In this document: piece by piece, positions 1-9,104 of the stretch | Position numbering within the stretch: position 1 is the first letter of the stretch | Layout: the number at the start of each line of letters is the position of its first letter | Source of the DNA: an uncultured Saprospiraceae bacterium | Lineage (GTDB): Bacteria > Bacteroidota > Bacteroidia > Chitinophagales > Saprospiraceae | Direction: 5' to 3' | Assembly: GCA_937921555.1 (NCBI GenBank) | Contig: CAKZUV010000008.1 | Location: forward strand, 1-40,873 | Length of the DNA stretch: 40,873 bases | Made by a program: the position numbers and the translations under genes | Notes under the pieces: model-generated | Told to the model about the DNA's origin: nothing | Databases searched by the model: none | What the model saw: only the letters and a program-made list of their open reading frames with translations

Positions 1-1
1 C

Positions 2-118
2 CGGCTGGTAGGACTGGACAACGTCGGTATCATCGCTGAAATCTGGCAGCACGTTGATCCGGATAATCCTTCGGATGAAGACGATATCGTCCGGGTACAG
101 GATGATTTTGGTCGTTAA
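2..118 (+). CDS. C-terminal end of an unknown protein (5' truncated)
   Basis: An open frame enters from the left edge and stops at TAA 116-118, giving 38 residues that end in an acidic tail (PSDEDD...VQDDFGR). Only the tail is visible, so neither the family nor the start can be judged. No terminator hairpin follows directly; the next element is an interspersed repeat beginning 13 bases later. The frame could be a chance open frame, but its position and stop are consistent with the end of a plus-strand gene. Confidence 0.4.
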   Translation, partial: RLVGLDNVGIIAEIWQHVDPDNPSDEDDIVRVQDDFGR

Positions 119-131
119 GCAGCAACATTTT

Positions 132-300
132 AATGAAGCTCTCCGAGGCAAGCCGTCGGAGTATCGCTCAAACCTAAACACAGTTAATCGGTAGGTTAGT
201 TAATTAGTCCCGCTAACCTGCCTTTGCTGGAGTCCCTGCAGCAGGCACGGCAGGCAGGCGTGTTCATCTGAGGCAAAGCCTCGGAGAATTCTCATTGATT
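132..300. repeat. Interspersed hairpin repeat, copy 1
   Basis: This begins AATGAAGCTCTCCGAGGC and ends GCCTCGGAGAATTC. It matches 8812-8940 along most of its length and 10138-10206 at its left end. Two hairpins frame it: CTCCGAGGC-AA-GCCGTCGGAG at the left and GAGGC-AAA-GCCTC at the right. Copy 1 also carries an extra GC-rich segment (about 221-262) with CAGGCA-type repeats that copy 2 lacks. It fills most of the 317-base gap between the first gene and the GH3 gene; nothing else is visible in 301-434. Confidence 0.75.
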
Positions 301-434
301 AAAAAATGACCTTTTTTTGCACATTGTGCACTGAATCAGCTTCTTTATAAATCCTAATTATTTAAAATTGTTCAATCGTGAACTTTAATACTATTTAACC
401 ATTAAACCATTAAGGAGTGTTAAAAGGCAATTTT

Positions 435-2963
435 CTATTTTCCATCACATCCCGGTTTGGCATCAATATCGGACTCCAGGCGAACATTGCTCAAGCCGAT
501 ATCTGTTCCCGCTGCGGCGGTAATCATCAAGGCTGTACTTATTTGGGTCATATCTACGCCAAGATTCGCAAAACAACTGAGACTGATTCGGTATTCCTGC
601 CAGTCATTGGCAGTCAGATTAATATCAAGGGTTTGATCGCAGGGCGAATCCTGATCGCATCCCATTCCAATTTTTACAACGGATTTTTCGCTATTAAATA
701 GTTTTGCGGAAAAAGTTAATTCCATGGCACCATTGGTCTCCCGTGACATATCCGTGGGATTAGCCGTACTGATTCGTACCTGATCGTAATCGTCCAATGT
801 CCATTTTATTCGTAAAGCATCCTCCTGCGCTTCGTGATCCACCTTACTAACAATCAAACCACCGACAGATGTAGGATAGCTACCAATTTGCTTGTTTAAA
901 TCTCCTGTTTTCAACCATAATCCCCAAGGAGGAGTAGGTGTTCCCCGACCGAAAAAATTACCATTAGAAGCTACCGCAGAATTCTCCAGGCCGGATGCCT
1001 CGGAAAGTTGAGCGACCTCACTGGTTGTTTTATAATCAAGACCATATCCTAATTCGAATAATACATTTTCTTTTTTTCCATTTTCATCTCTGGTGACCAG
1101 CGCGCTATTGGGCCACGAATACGACAATCGCCCCGTGAAATCATAAGATGGATCCCGCTGAAATAGCAAATCAGAAATACCTCCTCCTTCACTACCTGGC
1201 AACCAAACCGCAACAAATGCGTCGGAATTGTTTATTTCAGGATTTGTCCAGAGTGGACGTCCCGAGAGAAAAACGGATACAACCGGAATATTCTTATTTT
1301 TAAATTTCTTGAGTTGATCTACATCAAAATCGTTGGGTTCAAAATCCAGATTTTCCCGGTCTCCCTGAAATTCCGCGTATGGATCTTCGCCGTACACGGC
1401 TATAACGACATCGACTGTTTCACTGGAGGTGCCATCGGCTGAAAAGATCACTTTACCACCAGCCTCCGCTACTGCCTCTTTGATTCCTGCGAAGATAGAT
1501 TCACCGTTGGGAAATTCATCATTTGTATGTCCTTTTCCCTGCCATGAAAGCGTCCAGCCGCCACTGGCCTTGGAAATACTCCGGGCGCCTTCTCCGACTA
1601 CCATAATGGTTTTACTTGCATCCAGCGGCAAGATACCATCTTTATTTTTTAGCAATACCATTGATTCGCGGACGGCCTGCCGGGCGATTGCCCTGTTTTC
1701 GGGTAGTCCCAGCAGACGGGCATCTCCGGCATTTTTACGACTACTTGGAGGCCCTTTTGTAAAAATTCCGGAAGCAATTTTCACCCGCAGAATCCGGCGT
1801 ACCGCATCATCCAGTCTGGACATTGGAATAGTTCCTTCTTTGACGTGCCGGAGGGTACTCTCCCATAAACCTTTCCAACTATCAGGCGCCATGTACATAT
1901 CCAGGCCAGCATTCAAGGACTGCGGACAATCCGTATTTGTGCAGCCAGCTACCTGACCATGACCATTCCAGTCGCCTACCACAAATCCATTAAAACCCAA
2001 CTGCCCTTTTAATACATCGGTGAGGATTTCTTTATCTCCATGTAATTTACGTCCTTTCCAACTTGAGAAGGAAGCCATCACAGTTTGTACACCCGCAGGG
2101 ATGGCACTATAATATCCGGCGGCGTGCACCTCGCGTAATTCTTTTTCACTGATTTTGGCATCGCCCTGATCAATTCCGTTTTCCGTCGCACCATCTGCCA
2201 GGAAGTGTTTGGCACTGGAAATCACCTTTCCTTCCGCCATAAAATCATCCGTTCCTCTCTTACCTTGCAAACCATAAACGACCCGGTCGCCATAAGATTG
2301 AACGATGGTAGGATCTTCTGAAAATCCTTCGTAGCTTCTTCCCCAGCGCACATCCAGCGGCACGGCCAGTGTAGGAGCAAAAGTCCAGTCGTGGCCAGAA
2401 ACCGTTAATTCGTGGGCCGTCACTCCAGCAATCTTTTCAATCAGATCAGGATTTCGCATGGCACCTAATCCGATGTTGTGTGGTAAAACGATGGCACCAC
2501 TCAGATTTGCGTGACCATGAACGGCATCTATGCCCCAAATATACGGAATGGCAATTTCCACCCCTTCCGGATCTATAGAAGCGTTATAAAACTTATCTGC
2601 CATTTCCAGCCATTGACTGGTCTCCGCGTAGGGTTTTGGTCCGGGGGCGGTGTTTCCGCCACTTAGGATAGATCCCAGTCGATATTTCTTCAGTTCTTCC
2701 GGGGTGATGGATTCGCTGTCTGCCTGAATTACTTGTCCCACTTTTTGTTCCAGGGTAAGTTTTGGAAGGATTTCATCTATTTGTTTTTCAATCGCAGGAT
2801 CAAGCGGCAGCGGACTGATTTTTTTCCAGTCTTCCGGATGTACCGCTTTGTCCGTTGTACCGGATTTCTCCGACCCGGCACCATCAGGTACCTGATTACA
2901 ACCAATAAGTATGAGGATTAAAAAAAGAAATAAGGATTTGAAAAGTAATGATGGCTTTTTCAT
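435..2963 (-). CDS. Glycoside hydrolase family 3 beta-glucosidase/exo-glucanase lipoprotein
   Basis: The frame predicts 842 residues with a lipoprotein signal (hydrophobic stretch 8-20, lipobox Cys22), so the enzyme should be anchored in the cell envelope. The GH3 N-terminal barrel spans about 55-410: KHFLADG, then GFVVGDW with the expected nucleophile Asp331. The second alpha/beta domain follows at about 425-640 (VLLKNKDGILPL, then GEDPYAE, likely carrying the acid/base Glu). The last 160 residues look like the galactose-binding-like C-terminal domain of ExoP-type GH3 exo-1,3/1,4-beta-glucanases. The longest frame starts 39 bases upstream at a GTG. I chose ATG 2961-2963 because the signal peptide then begins with MKKPSLL. 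Exact linkage specificity cannot be read; GH3 membership is clear. Confidence 0.93.
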   Translation of the reverse strand: MKKPSLLFKSLFLFLILILIGCNQVPDGAGSEKSGTTDKAVHPEDWKKISPLPLDPAIEKQIDEILPKLTLEQKVGQVIQADSESITPEELKKYRLGSILSGGNTAPGPKPYAETSQWLEMADKFYNASIDPEGVEIAIPYIWGIDAVHGHANLSGAIVLPHNIGLGAMRNPDLIEKIAGVTAHELTVSGHDWTFAPTLAVPLDVRWGRSYEGFSEDPTIVQSYGDRVVYGLQGKRGTDDFMAEGKVISSAKHFLADGATENGIDQGDAKISEKELREVHAAGYYSAIPAGVQTVMASFSSWKGRKLHGDKEILTDVLKGQLGFNGFVVGDWNGHGQVAGCTNTDCPQSLNAGLDMYMAPDSWKGLWESTLRHVKEGTIPMSRLDDAVRRILRVKIASGIFTKGPPSSRKNAGDARLLGLPENRAIARQAVRESMVLLKNKDGILPLDASKTIMVVGEGARSISKASGGWTLSWQGKGHTNDEFPNGESIFAGIKEAVAEAGGKVIFSADGTSSETVDVVIAVYGEDPYAEFQGDRENLDFEPNDFDVDQLKKFKNKNIPVVSVFLSGRPLWTNPEINNSDAFVAVWLPGSEGGGISDLLFQRDPSYDFTGRLSYSWPNSALVTRDENGKKENVLFELGYGLDYKTTSEVAQLSEASGLENSAVASNGNFFGRGTPTPPWGLWLKTGDLNKQIGSYPTSVGGLIVSKVDHEAQEDALRIKWTLDDYDQVRISTANPTDMSRETNGAMELTFSAKLFNSEKSVVKIGMGCDQDSPCDQTLDINLTANDWQEYRISLSCFANLGVDMTQISTALMITAAAGTDIGLSNVRLESDIDAKPGCDGK

Positions 2964-3014
2964 AGAAGATGTAAGAAAGTTAGAAATTGAGCAGATTTTC
3001 ACAGATTAATAAAT

Positions 3015-3022
3015 CAAAAGTA
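3015..3022 (-). promoter_or_regulatory. Candidate -7 element of the GH3 gene
   Basis: On the minus strand this reads TACTTTTG, matching the Bacteroidota -7 consensus TAnnTTTG. It lies about 50 bases ahead of the chosen ATG. A TTTTG at 3038-3042 is a poorly spaced -33 candidate (15 bases). Confidence 0.35.
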
Positions 3023-3097
3023 TGTTTGTAAACAAAACAAAATTCTGAAAAGATCATTTCCAGAATAAAAGCCAAATTACAATATTTCTACGAATTT

Positions 3098-4690
3098 TCA
3101 TCCATAAACCGCCAACATTCCCTTCAAATCCTCCAGCGTGTTCGCTTCCTCAATCGGCTTGTCTTTCCGCCAGCGGAGTATCCGGGGAAAGCGTAAAGCG
3201 ACGCCTGATTTGTGGCGGGAAGATTTGTTGATTCCCTCAAAAGCAATTTCAAAAACATGGGTGGGCTTGACACTGCGGACAGGACCGAAACGCTCCAGGG
3301 TATTTTTACGGACCCAGGAAGTAATCTGCCTGAATTCTGCGTCGGTTAATCCCGAATAGGCTTTGGTAAAGGGTACCAGTTTTTCCTCATCCCAAACTGC
3401 AAAAGTATAGTCGGTGTATAAATTTGCGCGCCGGCCACTCCCCTGCTGTGCGTAGATCATCACCGCGTCGATTGTCAATGGTTCTACCTTCCATTTCCAC
3501 CAATCGCCTTTCTTTCTTCCAATTTGGTAGGGAGAATTTTTACGCTTCAACATAAAGCCCTCGCTGAGATGAAGCCGGGAATTTTCACGTTCAGCGGCGG
3601 CTGCTTCCCAGGTATCGAACTCCAGGGTTTCAGAAAGTATGATAATATTATTGGTTGGTAATCCGGTGATTAATTCTACCAGTATCTGTCTTCGTTCGTC
3701 CATTGATTTTTGGCGAATATCTTCTCCTTCAAATTCTAAAATATCATAAACCATGAGAGAAACGGGTGCTGATTCCAGAATCTTTTTAGTGACATTTTTA
3801 CGTCCGATCCTGGTTTGCAGAATATTAAAACTCAAAGGTTTTCCATTGGCAAAAGGGAGAATTTCTCCGTCCAGTACCGTTCCGTCCGGCAGCAAATCAG
3901 CCAGCGGGTGGTATTCCGGAAATTTATCGGTTACCAGTTCCTCTCCCCGCGACCAGACGAATAACGATCCATCCCGGACAATTACCTGTCCACGAATGCC
4001 ATCCCATTTTCGCTCAATCTGCCATTCACCGGGTTCCCCCAAATTTTCGGGGGAACCGTCCACCGCGTAAGCCAGATAAAAAGGATATGGTTTTGAAATA
4101 TCATCCAGCGGATTTTCAGCCAAAATCAAATCCGCGTAACTCGTATTGTCGGGTGTCCAGTTTCCCATCAGACGATGCGCAATCGCACTTTCCTCCTGCC
4201 CCGAATATTGTGACAAGGCCCGCATCATCAATTTCTGAGAAACACCAACACGGAACCCTCCGGTAATTAACTTGTTATATAAAAATCGTTCGTCGCGGGT
4301 TAGTCCGCTCCAGGCGTTCAGCACGCGTTCTTTTTTCTCCTCGTCCGTCAGATCCTTCAGCGATTTTATTTCCTCAATCCAGTAAGCCAGCGAATGATCC
4401 AATTCCTTAACTGGCGGCGGCAGCACCAGCGCAATCGTCTCCGCCAGATCTCCGACAACCCGGTAACTGTCTTCGAATAACCACAACGGAACACCCGCTA
4501 TTTCTGCGGCCCATTCCCGTAGCAAAGAAGTTTTAACCGTTCTTTTCGGACGCCGGTGAGATAATAATCCCATGGCCCAGAGACGGTCTACATCGTCTAC
4601 TTTTTCAAAATATTCCACCAACGCGGCTACCTTGACTAAAGTCTTGGTGGTTTGATCGAGTCGGGTAAACAGATTTGCAAAATTTTTCAT
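3098..4690 (-). CDS. ATP-dependent DNA ligase (LigB-like, exonuclease-associated type)
   Basis: This 530-residue protein seals DNA nicks through an adenylated lysine. The N-terminal DNA-binding domain covers about 1-200. The adenylation domain holds motif I ERKWDGIRG with nucleophile Lys228, motif III (SLMVYDILEFEGEDIR) near 311-326, motif IV EGFMLKRK and motif V WWKWKVEP. The C-terminal OB domain carries the RYPRILRWR-like motif VI (here RFPRILRWRKDKP). ATG 4688-4690 lies 11 bases after the stop of the exonuclease gene, so the two are almost certainly co-transcribed. In many bacteria this ligase sits in a four-gene set with a DEXH (Lhr-like) helicase and a phosphoesterase (PdeM-like); those two are absent from this window. 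Likely role: DNA repair. Confidence 0.95.
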   Translation of the reverse strand: MKNFANLFTRLDQTTKTLVKVAALVEYFEKVDDVDRLWAMGLLSHRRPKRTVKTSLLREWAAEIAGVPLWLFEDSYRVVGDLAETIALVLPPPVKELDHSLAYWIEEIKSLKDLTDEEKKERVLNAWSGLTRDERFLYNKLITGGFRVGVSQKLMMRALSQYSGQEESAIAHRLMGNWTPDNTSYADLILAENPLDDISKPYPFYLAYAVDGSPENLGEPGEWQIERKWDGIRGQVIVRDGSLFVWSRGEELVTDKFPEYHPLADLLPDGTVLDGEILPFANGKPLSFNILQTRIGRKNVTKKILESAPVSLMVYDILEFEGEDIRQKSMDERRQILVELITGLPTNNIIILSETLEFDTWEAAAAERENSRLHLSEGFMLKRKNSPYQIGRKKGDWWKWKVEPLTIDAVMIYAQQGSGRRANLYTDYTFAVWDEEKLVPFTKAYSGLTDAEFRQITSWVRKNTLERFGPVRSVKPTHVFEIAFEGINKSSRHKSGVALRFPRILRWRKDKPIEEANTLEDLKGMLAVYG

Positions 4691-4701
4691 GGATATTTTC
4701 T

Positions 4702-5751
4702 TTATTCACTACCACCAGCAGCGGCATCTACTTTATTTTCCTCCGCGCTTTCGTTTACTTCTGCTAATTCACCTTCATATTCTGTATTTTCAATACTGGC
4801 CTGAATTCCTTTTTCGTTTAAATATTTTGAAAAAATGCTGGAATAACCGTGGGTGACGATAACCCGCGTCGCTTCCGTCATGGCGATAGCTTTGTTCAAA
4901 TCTTTCCAATCGACGTGATCCGATAGCGGAAATCCCCGATCAGCTGCTTTCCGGCGACGGGGACCACGCAGGGTCATCCAACCGCTGGCGACACCAATGG
5001 AGACGGGTTTAAACTTTTTCATCCAGGCGGAATTGAGGGCGGAAGGTGGAGCCAGAATTAGATTTCCGGGGAATAATTTTTTATCTGTCTCTTTCGTAAT
5101 GCGGATAGTCCCAGGTAAAGACACGCCCTGATTTCGGATCACCTGATTGATATTTTCAACTGCTCCGTGTGTGTAAATATTTCCAATAGAAGTATCGAGT
5201 CCACGTAAAATTCGCTGTGCTTTTCCGAGCGAATACCCGGTGATAAAAGTAGTCTTTCCATCCGCCGCATTTTGTCGCCACCAGGCGTTGATAGATGCAA
5301 AAATTTCCTCTTGTGGTTTCCAGTCGTAAACGGGCAGACCAAAGGTACTTTCTGTAATAAAAGTATGGCAGCGGATAGGCTCGAAAGGTTTTGCCAAACC
5401 ATCATCTTCCAGTTTATAATCACCGGAAGCCACCCAGATTTCGCCTTTATGCTCGACGCGAATCTGGGCCGACCCCAAAATATGACCAGCGGGATGAAAA
5501 CTGAATTTCACGCCATTGATGGTGCGGACTTCCCCGAATTTGATCGTTTCCATTTTTATATTCCCCAACCGGTATTTAATGACCGGGGCGGCAATATCAG
5601 TGGCCAGGTAGGCTTTATTTCCCCAGCGCGAATGATCGGCGTGACCATGCGTAATCAGAGCACGCGGCACTGGTTTCCACGGATCAATATAGACATCCGC
5701 CGCCTGGCAGTAGATTCCCTTTGGGGTAAATTTCAGAAGATCTGGTTTCAT
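4702..5751 (-). CDS. Ligase-associated metallo-beta-lactamase DNA exonuclease
   Basis: This 349-residue protein has the metallo-beta-lactamase/beta-CASP-like metal site HGHADH at residues 35-40, then HPAGHILGSAQ, SGDY and a late VTHGYSS. That arrangement matches the SNM1/artemis-like exonucleases encoded beside bacterial ATP-dependent ligases. It should process DNA ends for the downstream ligase. The C-terminal ~20 residues are a loose acidic tail. The ATG at 5749-5751 is the only reasonable start, giving MKPDLLKFTPKGIYC, the usual beginning of the family. It is the first gene of a two-gene unit. Confidence 0.93.
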   Translation of the reverse strand: MKPDLLKFTPKGIYCQAADVYIDPWKPVPRALITHGHADHSRWGNKAYLATDIAAPVIKYRLGNIKMETIKFGEVRTINGVKFSFHPAGHILGSAQIRVEHKGEIWVASGDYKLEDDGLAKPFEPIRCHTFITESTFGLPVYDWKPQEEIFASINAWWRQNAADGKTTFITGYSLGKAQRILRGLDTSIGNIYTHGAVENINQVIRNQGVSLPGTIRITKETDKKLFPGNLILAPPSALNSAWMKKFKPVSIGVASGWMTLRGPRRRKAADRGFPLSDHVDWKDLNKAIAMTEATRVIVTHGYSSIFSKYLNEKGIQASIENTEYEGELAEVNESAEENKVDAAAGGSE

Positions 5752-5880
5752 AATGATGAAACAGCAGCAACCCGTATTTGTTTGACTTGCTGCCTTTTGT
5801 CATTCGAACGATCAGGGTTTTTACAGGTTCAGTTCATTTTATCGGGCTGAACATTTACAAAAGCCCAACCGTTACCACTC

Positions 5881-5888
5881 TAATTTTG
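5881..5888 (+). promoter_or_regulatory. Candidate -7 element of the AI-2E permease gene
   Basis: TAATTTTG fits TAnnTTTG and lies 63 bases ahead of the ATG at 5952. No clear -33 TTTG was found, so support is moderate. Confidence 0.4.
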
Positions 5889-5951
5889 CTTATAGCAGAT
5901 ATACAGATATTTTATTCTATCCACGAGTTCATTTCTTTAAGATAAAACAGG

Positions 5952-7004
5952 ATGCAAAAACAAGAAGCTTTCAGACTACCCCTAAAAATATTGTTATTGG
6001 TTATTGTAACTTGTATCGTGCTATACTATGGCCGTGCCTTTCTGATTCCTCTGACTTACGGAGCCATGTTTGCCTTTTTAGTCCGTCCCGTTTATTCAAA
6101 ATTAATTTCCTGGAAAGTTAATCGCTATTTCTCGGCCATCAGCAGCGTCTCAATGATTGTCCTCATATTTGTAATGTTGTTGAGTGTTTTCGGATGGCAA
6201 ATCCAACAACTATATCAACAATCAGATCAGATTAAAAAAGAACTGGTTCAGAAGCAAAAATCTTTTCAAAAAGGTGTGAAGTCCTGGTTCGGAATTTCTA
6301 TGAACGAGCAGGATGAGTATATCGAACAGGGTATTTCTGATGTCGGAAGGAAGATTACAACTTCCGTCGGCAGTTTGTTTAATATACTTGGCAATTTTTT
6401 CCTTTCGCTAATTTACGCCATTTTATTATTGAGTGAAAAAGAGCGAATTAAAATATTTTTTCTGAAACTTTTTGACAATCACACCAAGGCAAAAGGAGCG
6501 ATCAATCAAACCGGAGACGTGATACAAAGCTATCTGATGGGAAAACTTAGTATCGTTTCTATTCTCGCAATAGTATACGCAGCAGGCTTTTCGATAGTCA
6601 ACATCCAGTATGGGATTCTGATCGGTGTTTTATCCGCTTTTCTGACTTTTATTCCATACGTGGGAAATATTATTGCAGCGGTAATCGTGGCTTTGCTTAC
6701 CATGGCAACCGGGGGAACTTATACCGATATATTTATCGTTTTTACGATTATGGGCGTCGCACAATTGCTCGAATCTTATGTATTTGAACCCTGGATTGTC
6801 GGCAGTAACGTAGCACTTAATCCGCTCTTTTCAATTATCGGGGTGATTGGGATGACCTTACTCTGGGGAGCCGCCGGTTCCATCATTGCACTTCCACTCT
6901 GCGGAATCCTAAAGGTAATTTTTGACCGGGTACAACCTTATAAATCCCTGGGCTTCCTGATGGAAGCCGAGCCAGTCGAGCCGGGTGAACAAAATTATAT
7001 CTAA
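5952..7004 (+). CDS. AI-2E family transporter (PerM/YdiK-like permease)
   Basis: This is a 350-residue integral membrane protein. Two hydrophobic helices at about 12-40 and 58-85 precede a charged, helical extramembrane segment (about 85-135, with QQSDQIKKELVQKQKSFQKG). Further membrane helices lie at about 140-165, 200-265 and 270-335. The pattern, and the late stretch GVLSAFLTFIPYVGNIIAAV with a PWIVGSNVALNPLFSIIG-type segment, is typical of the AI-2E transporter family (PF01594). Members export small molecules or ions; the substrate of most is unknown and the family name should not be taken as proof of autoinducer transport. It stands alone, divergent from the exonuclease-ligase unit. Confidence 0.9.
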   Translation: MQKQEAFRLPLKILLLVIVTCIVLYYGRAFLIPLTYGAMFAFLVRPVYSKLISWKVNRYFSAISSVSMIVLIFVMLLSVFGWQIQQLYQQSDQIKKELVQKQKSFQKGVKSWFGISMNEQDEYIEQGISDVGRKITTSVGSLFNILGNFFLSLIYAILLLSEKERIKIFFLKLFDNHTKAKGAINQTGDVIQSYLMGKLSIVSILAIVYAAGFSIVNIQYGILIGVLSAFLTFIPYVGNIIAAVIVALLTMATGGTYTDIFIVFTIMGVAQLLESYVFEPWIVGSNVALNPLFSIIGVIGMTLLWGAAGSIIALPLCGILKVIFDRVQPYKSLGFLMEAEPVEPGEQNYI

Positions 7005-7192
7005 AACTTTCTACTTCCAGAAAGGTGCTATTAATGTATGGCAAAAAAACATATACTAGTATTTTCTCTTTCGATTCTCCTGCTACTTTTCACCATCTTA
7101 AGTAGATTTCAAAAATAATTTAACAATCTATATGCAATGGCAGACAATCATTGCAAAAATTTAATTTATAAACTTTTTTAAAAATTTAAATT

Positions 7193-7549
7193 ATGGAATT
7201 CAACCAATACGATCATATGGTAGAAGCGACCAACGATCTTACCAAAAAAGGATACAAAGCATCTTTTAAGTTTACCGACGAAGGTGAAATGCAATGTTTG
7301 ACAAATAAAAAAACATACACGCCACAGGAAATGAAAATTATCGAGTCCCACAGATTTGAGGGCATGACCAATCCGGCGGATATGTCTATTGTATTTGCCG
7401 TAGAATGTGAAGATGGTACCAAGGGAATGATCGTTTCGGGATATGGAACTTACGCAAATGCAGGTTTTGAAAAATTTATGACAGATGTGGAAAGAGACCC
7501 CGAGTGCGTGGAATCTCCTTATCAAAATCCTGATTCAAAAGTTGCTTAG
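7193..7549 (+). CDS. Small conserved Bacteroidota protein, function unknown
   Basis: This is 118 residues, soluble, with no signal peptide. The sequence has a compact alpha-beta look. A central RFEGMTNPADMSIVFAVEC and the later GTKGMIVSGYGTYA resemble a family of ~100-residue Bacteroidota proteins that are often labelled 'phosphoribosylpyrophosphate synthetase'. The protein is far too short for that enzyme and lacks its PRPP loop, so I treat such a label as misleading. It begins at ATG 7193 after an A/T-rich leader and ends 32 bases before the next gene, suggesting co-transcription with the AsmA-like protein. Confidence 0.75.
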   Translation: MEFNQYDHMVEATNDLTKKGYKASFKFTDEGEMQCLTNKKTYTPQEMKIIESHRFEGMTNPADMSIVFAVECEDGTKGMIVSGYGTYANAGFEKFMTDVERDPECVESPYQNPDSKVA

Positions 7550-7581
7550 TGACATAAACTAAATAACAAAAATTCAAATTT

Positions 7582-8799
7582 ATGACTAACGACACTACCA
7601 GCAGAAAATTCTATCAAAAGAAAAGATTTATCATTCCTGCTATTTTAATTTTAGGGCTTATCGTTTTTCGTATTTATTTACCTACTTTAGTTAAAAACTA
7701 CGTCAATGATGTACTGGCGAATGATATTCCGGATTACTTCGGACACGTCGAAGATATCGACATTGCAATCATCCGGGGTGCTTATGTACTCAATGGTTTT
7801 TACCTGAATAAAGTGGATGCCACGACGCAGGTGCCTTTTTTGAACTTCCCGAAAATTGATATTTCAGTAGAATGGGGATCTTTGTTCAAAGGAAAAATTG
7901 TAAGTGAAGTCTACATGTACAATCCGGAAGTTATTTATGTATTAGAAGATATGAGTACGTCCGACGAATCGACCGAAGAAGACTGGACGCAGGCCCTGAA
8001 AGATATTGTTCCTTTGAGTATCAATCATTTTGAAGTCGTCAATGGTAAAATGGCATTTGTGCAGGTTAATGCCGATCCAACGATTGATCTGCAACTGAAC
8101 GGTTTAAACTTTACAGCGGATAATCTTAGAAACGTGGAAGCAGAAAAACATACGCTTCCCTCTCCGGTTTTTGCAGAAGCTACTTCCATTGGAAATGGTA
8201 AATTATCTGTAAATGGAAATGTAAACTTGTTAAAAGAAATTCCGGATATGGACCTTTCTGTAAAATTAGAAAATATAGAAGTAGAGGCACTGAACGATTT
8301 TGCCGACCATTACGGAAAGCTGGACTTTGAAGATGGTGATCTGGGAATGTTTACAGAAATTGCAATTGCCGATGGATTTTTAAAAGGATATTTTAAAGTT
8401 CTCCTGGAGGATGCTAAATTTATTGGGAAGGAAGACAATTTTTTAGAAAAAGTCTGGGAAGGATTCGTTTCTTTCTTTGAATATGTTCTATCCAACAAGG
8501 ACACTGATACCCTCGCTCTAAAAGCTCCGGTAGAAGGTGACCTGAACAACGTAGAAACCAGTATCTGGCCAATTATTGGTAGTATTTTCAAGAATGCTTT
8601 TGTATCTGCTGTAAAAGGAGAAGTCGACGATGAAATTGAATATCAGGATGCAATCGTCGAAAAAAATGAGGAAGAAGAGAAGAAGCTAAAATGGTGGCAG
8701 TTTAAAAAGAAAAAGGAGCGTAAAGAGAGAAAGGAACAGGAGCAACAGGAAGATGAACTGGCAAACAATGACGAAGACGACAACAGCAACAGCGAATAA
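7582..8799 (+). CDS. DUF748/AsmA-like inner-membrane-anchored periplasmic protein
   Basis: The frame gives 405 residues. One N-terminal membrane helix (about 14-32, preceded by KKR) anchors a long beta-rich region with the LxDIDIAIIRGAYVLNGFYLNKV and FPKIDISVEWGSLFKGKIVSEV phrases seen in DUF748/AsmA-like proteins. The phrase GKLSVNGNVNLLKEIPDMDLSVKLENIE is also typical. These are bridge-like proteins thought to act in lipid transport or outer-membrane upkeep. The last ~50 residues are an extreme charged tail (runs of E and K, then DDED/NS), likely disordered. Family assignment rests on pattern; it is probably the second gene of a unit with the 118-residue protein. Confidence 0.7.
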   Translation: MTNDTTSRKFYQKKRFIIPAILILGLIVFRIYLPTLVKNYVNDVLANDIPDYFGHVEDIDIAIIRGAYVLNGFYLNKVDATTQVPFLNFPKIDISVEWGSLFKGKIVSEVYMYNPEVIYVLEDMSTSDESTEEDWTQALKDIVPLSINHFEVVNGKMAFVQVNADPTIDLQLNGLNFTADNLRNVEAEKHTLPSPVFAEATSIGNGKLSVNGNVNLLKEIPDMDLSVKLENIEVEALNDFADHYGKLDFEDGDLGMFTEIAIADGFLKGYFKVLLEDAKFIGKEDNFLEKVWEGFVSFFEYVLSNKDTDTLALKAPVEGDLNNVETSIWPIIGSIFKNAFVSAVKGEVDDEIEYQDAIVEKNEEEEKKLKWWQFKKKKERKERKEQEQQEDELANNDEDDNSNSE

Positions 8800-8811
8800 A
8801 AGGAAAGACTA

Positions 8812-8940
8812 AATGAAGCTCCCCGAGGCAAGCCGTCGGGGTATCGCTCAAAGCTAAACACCGTTAATCGGTAAATGAGTTAATCAGTGTCCCGCTAACG
8901 TATTTATCCGAGGCAGAGCCTCGGAGAATTCTTTTTGATC
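8812..8940. repeat. Interspersed hairpin repeat, copy 2
   Basis: This begins AATGAAGCTCCCCGAGGC and ends GCCTCGGAGAATTC. The left hairpin pairs CCCCGAGGC with GCCGTCGGGG, and the right hairpin is CCGAGGC-AGA-GCCTCGG. Relative to copy 1 the left stem has changed a T:A pair to C:G on both sides. It sits between the convergent AsmA-like and MscS genes; 8941-9104 holds nothing else I recognise. Confidence 0.8.
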
Positions 8941-9104
8941 AACAGGAAATATATAACAAGGGAATACGCTGTTGAAAGTGTTTTAGTAAACAGAATTGTT
9001 ATCCGCTTAAAAGAGCCTTTTTCTAGTAAAGTAAATCACCTCTTGTAGCGATACCGTTAGTCTAACTTGAGGATTATCAATTACTACTTTGAAAATTTGC
9101 TATA

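Noticed and set aside
5952-7004. Quorum-sensing function for the AI-2E family gene
   Set aside because: The family name is historical; most members are not autoinducer transporters and there is no quorum-sensing gene nearby.
7193-7549. Phosphoribosylpyrophosphate synthetase label for the 118-residue protein
   Set aside because: The protein is about a third of the enzyme's length and lacks its PRPP-binding and catalytic motifs.
8643-8861. 72-residue minus-strand ORF beginning MFSFERYPDG
   Set aside because: It is antisense to the charged tail of the AsmA-like gene and starts in the interspersed repeat.
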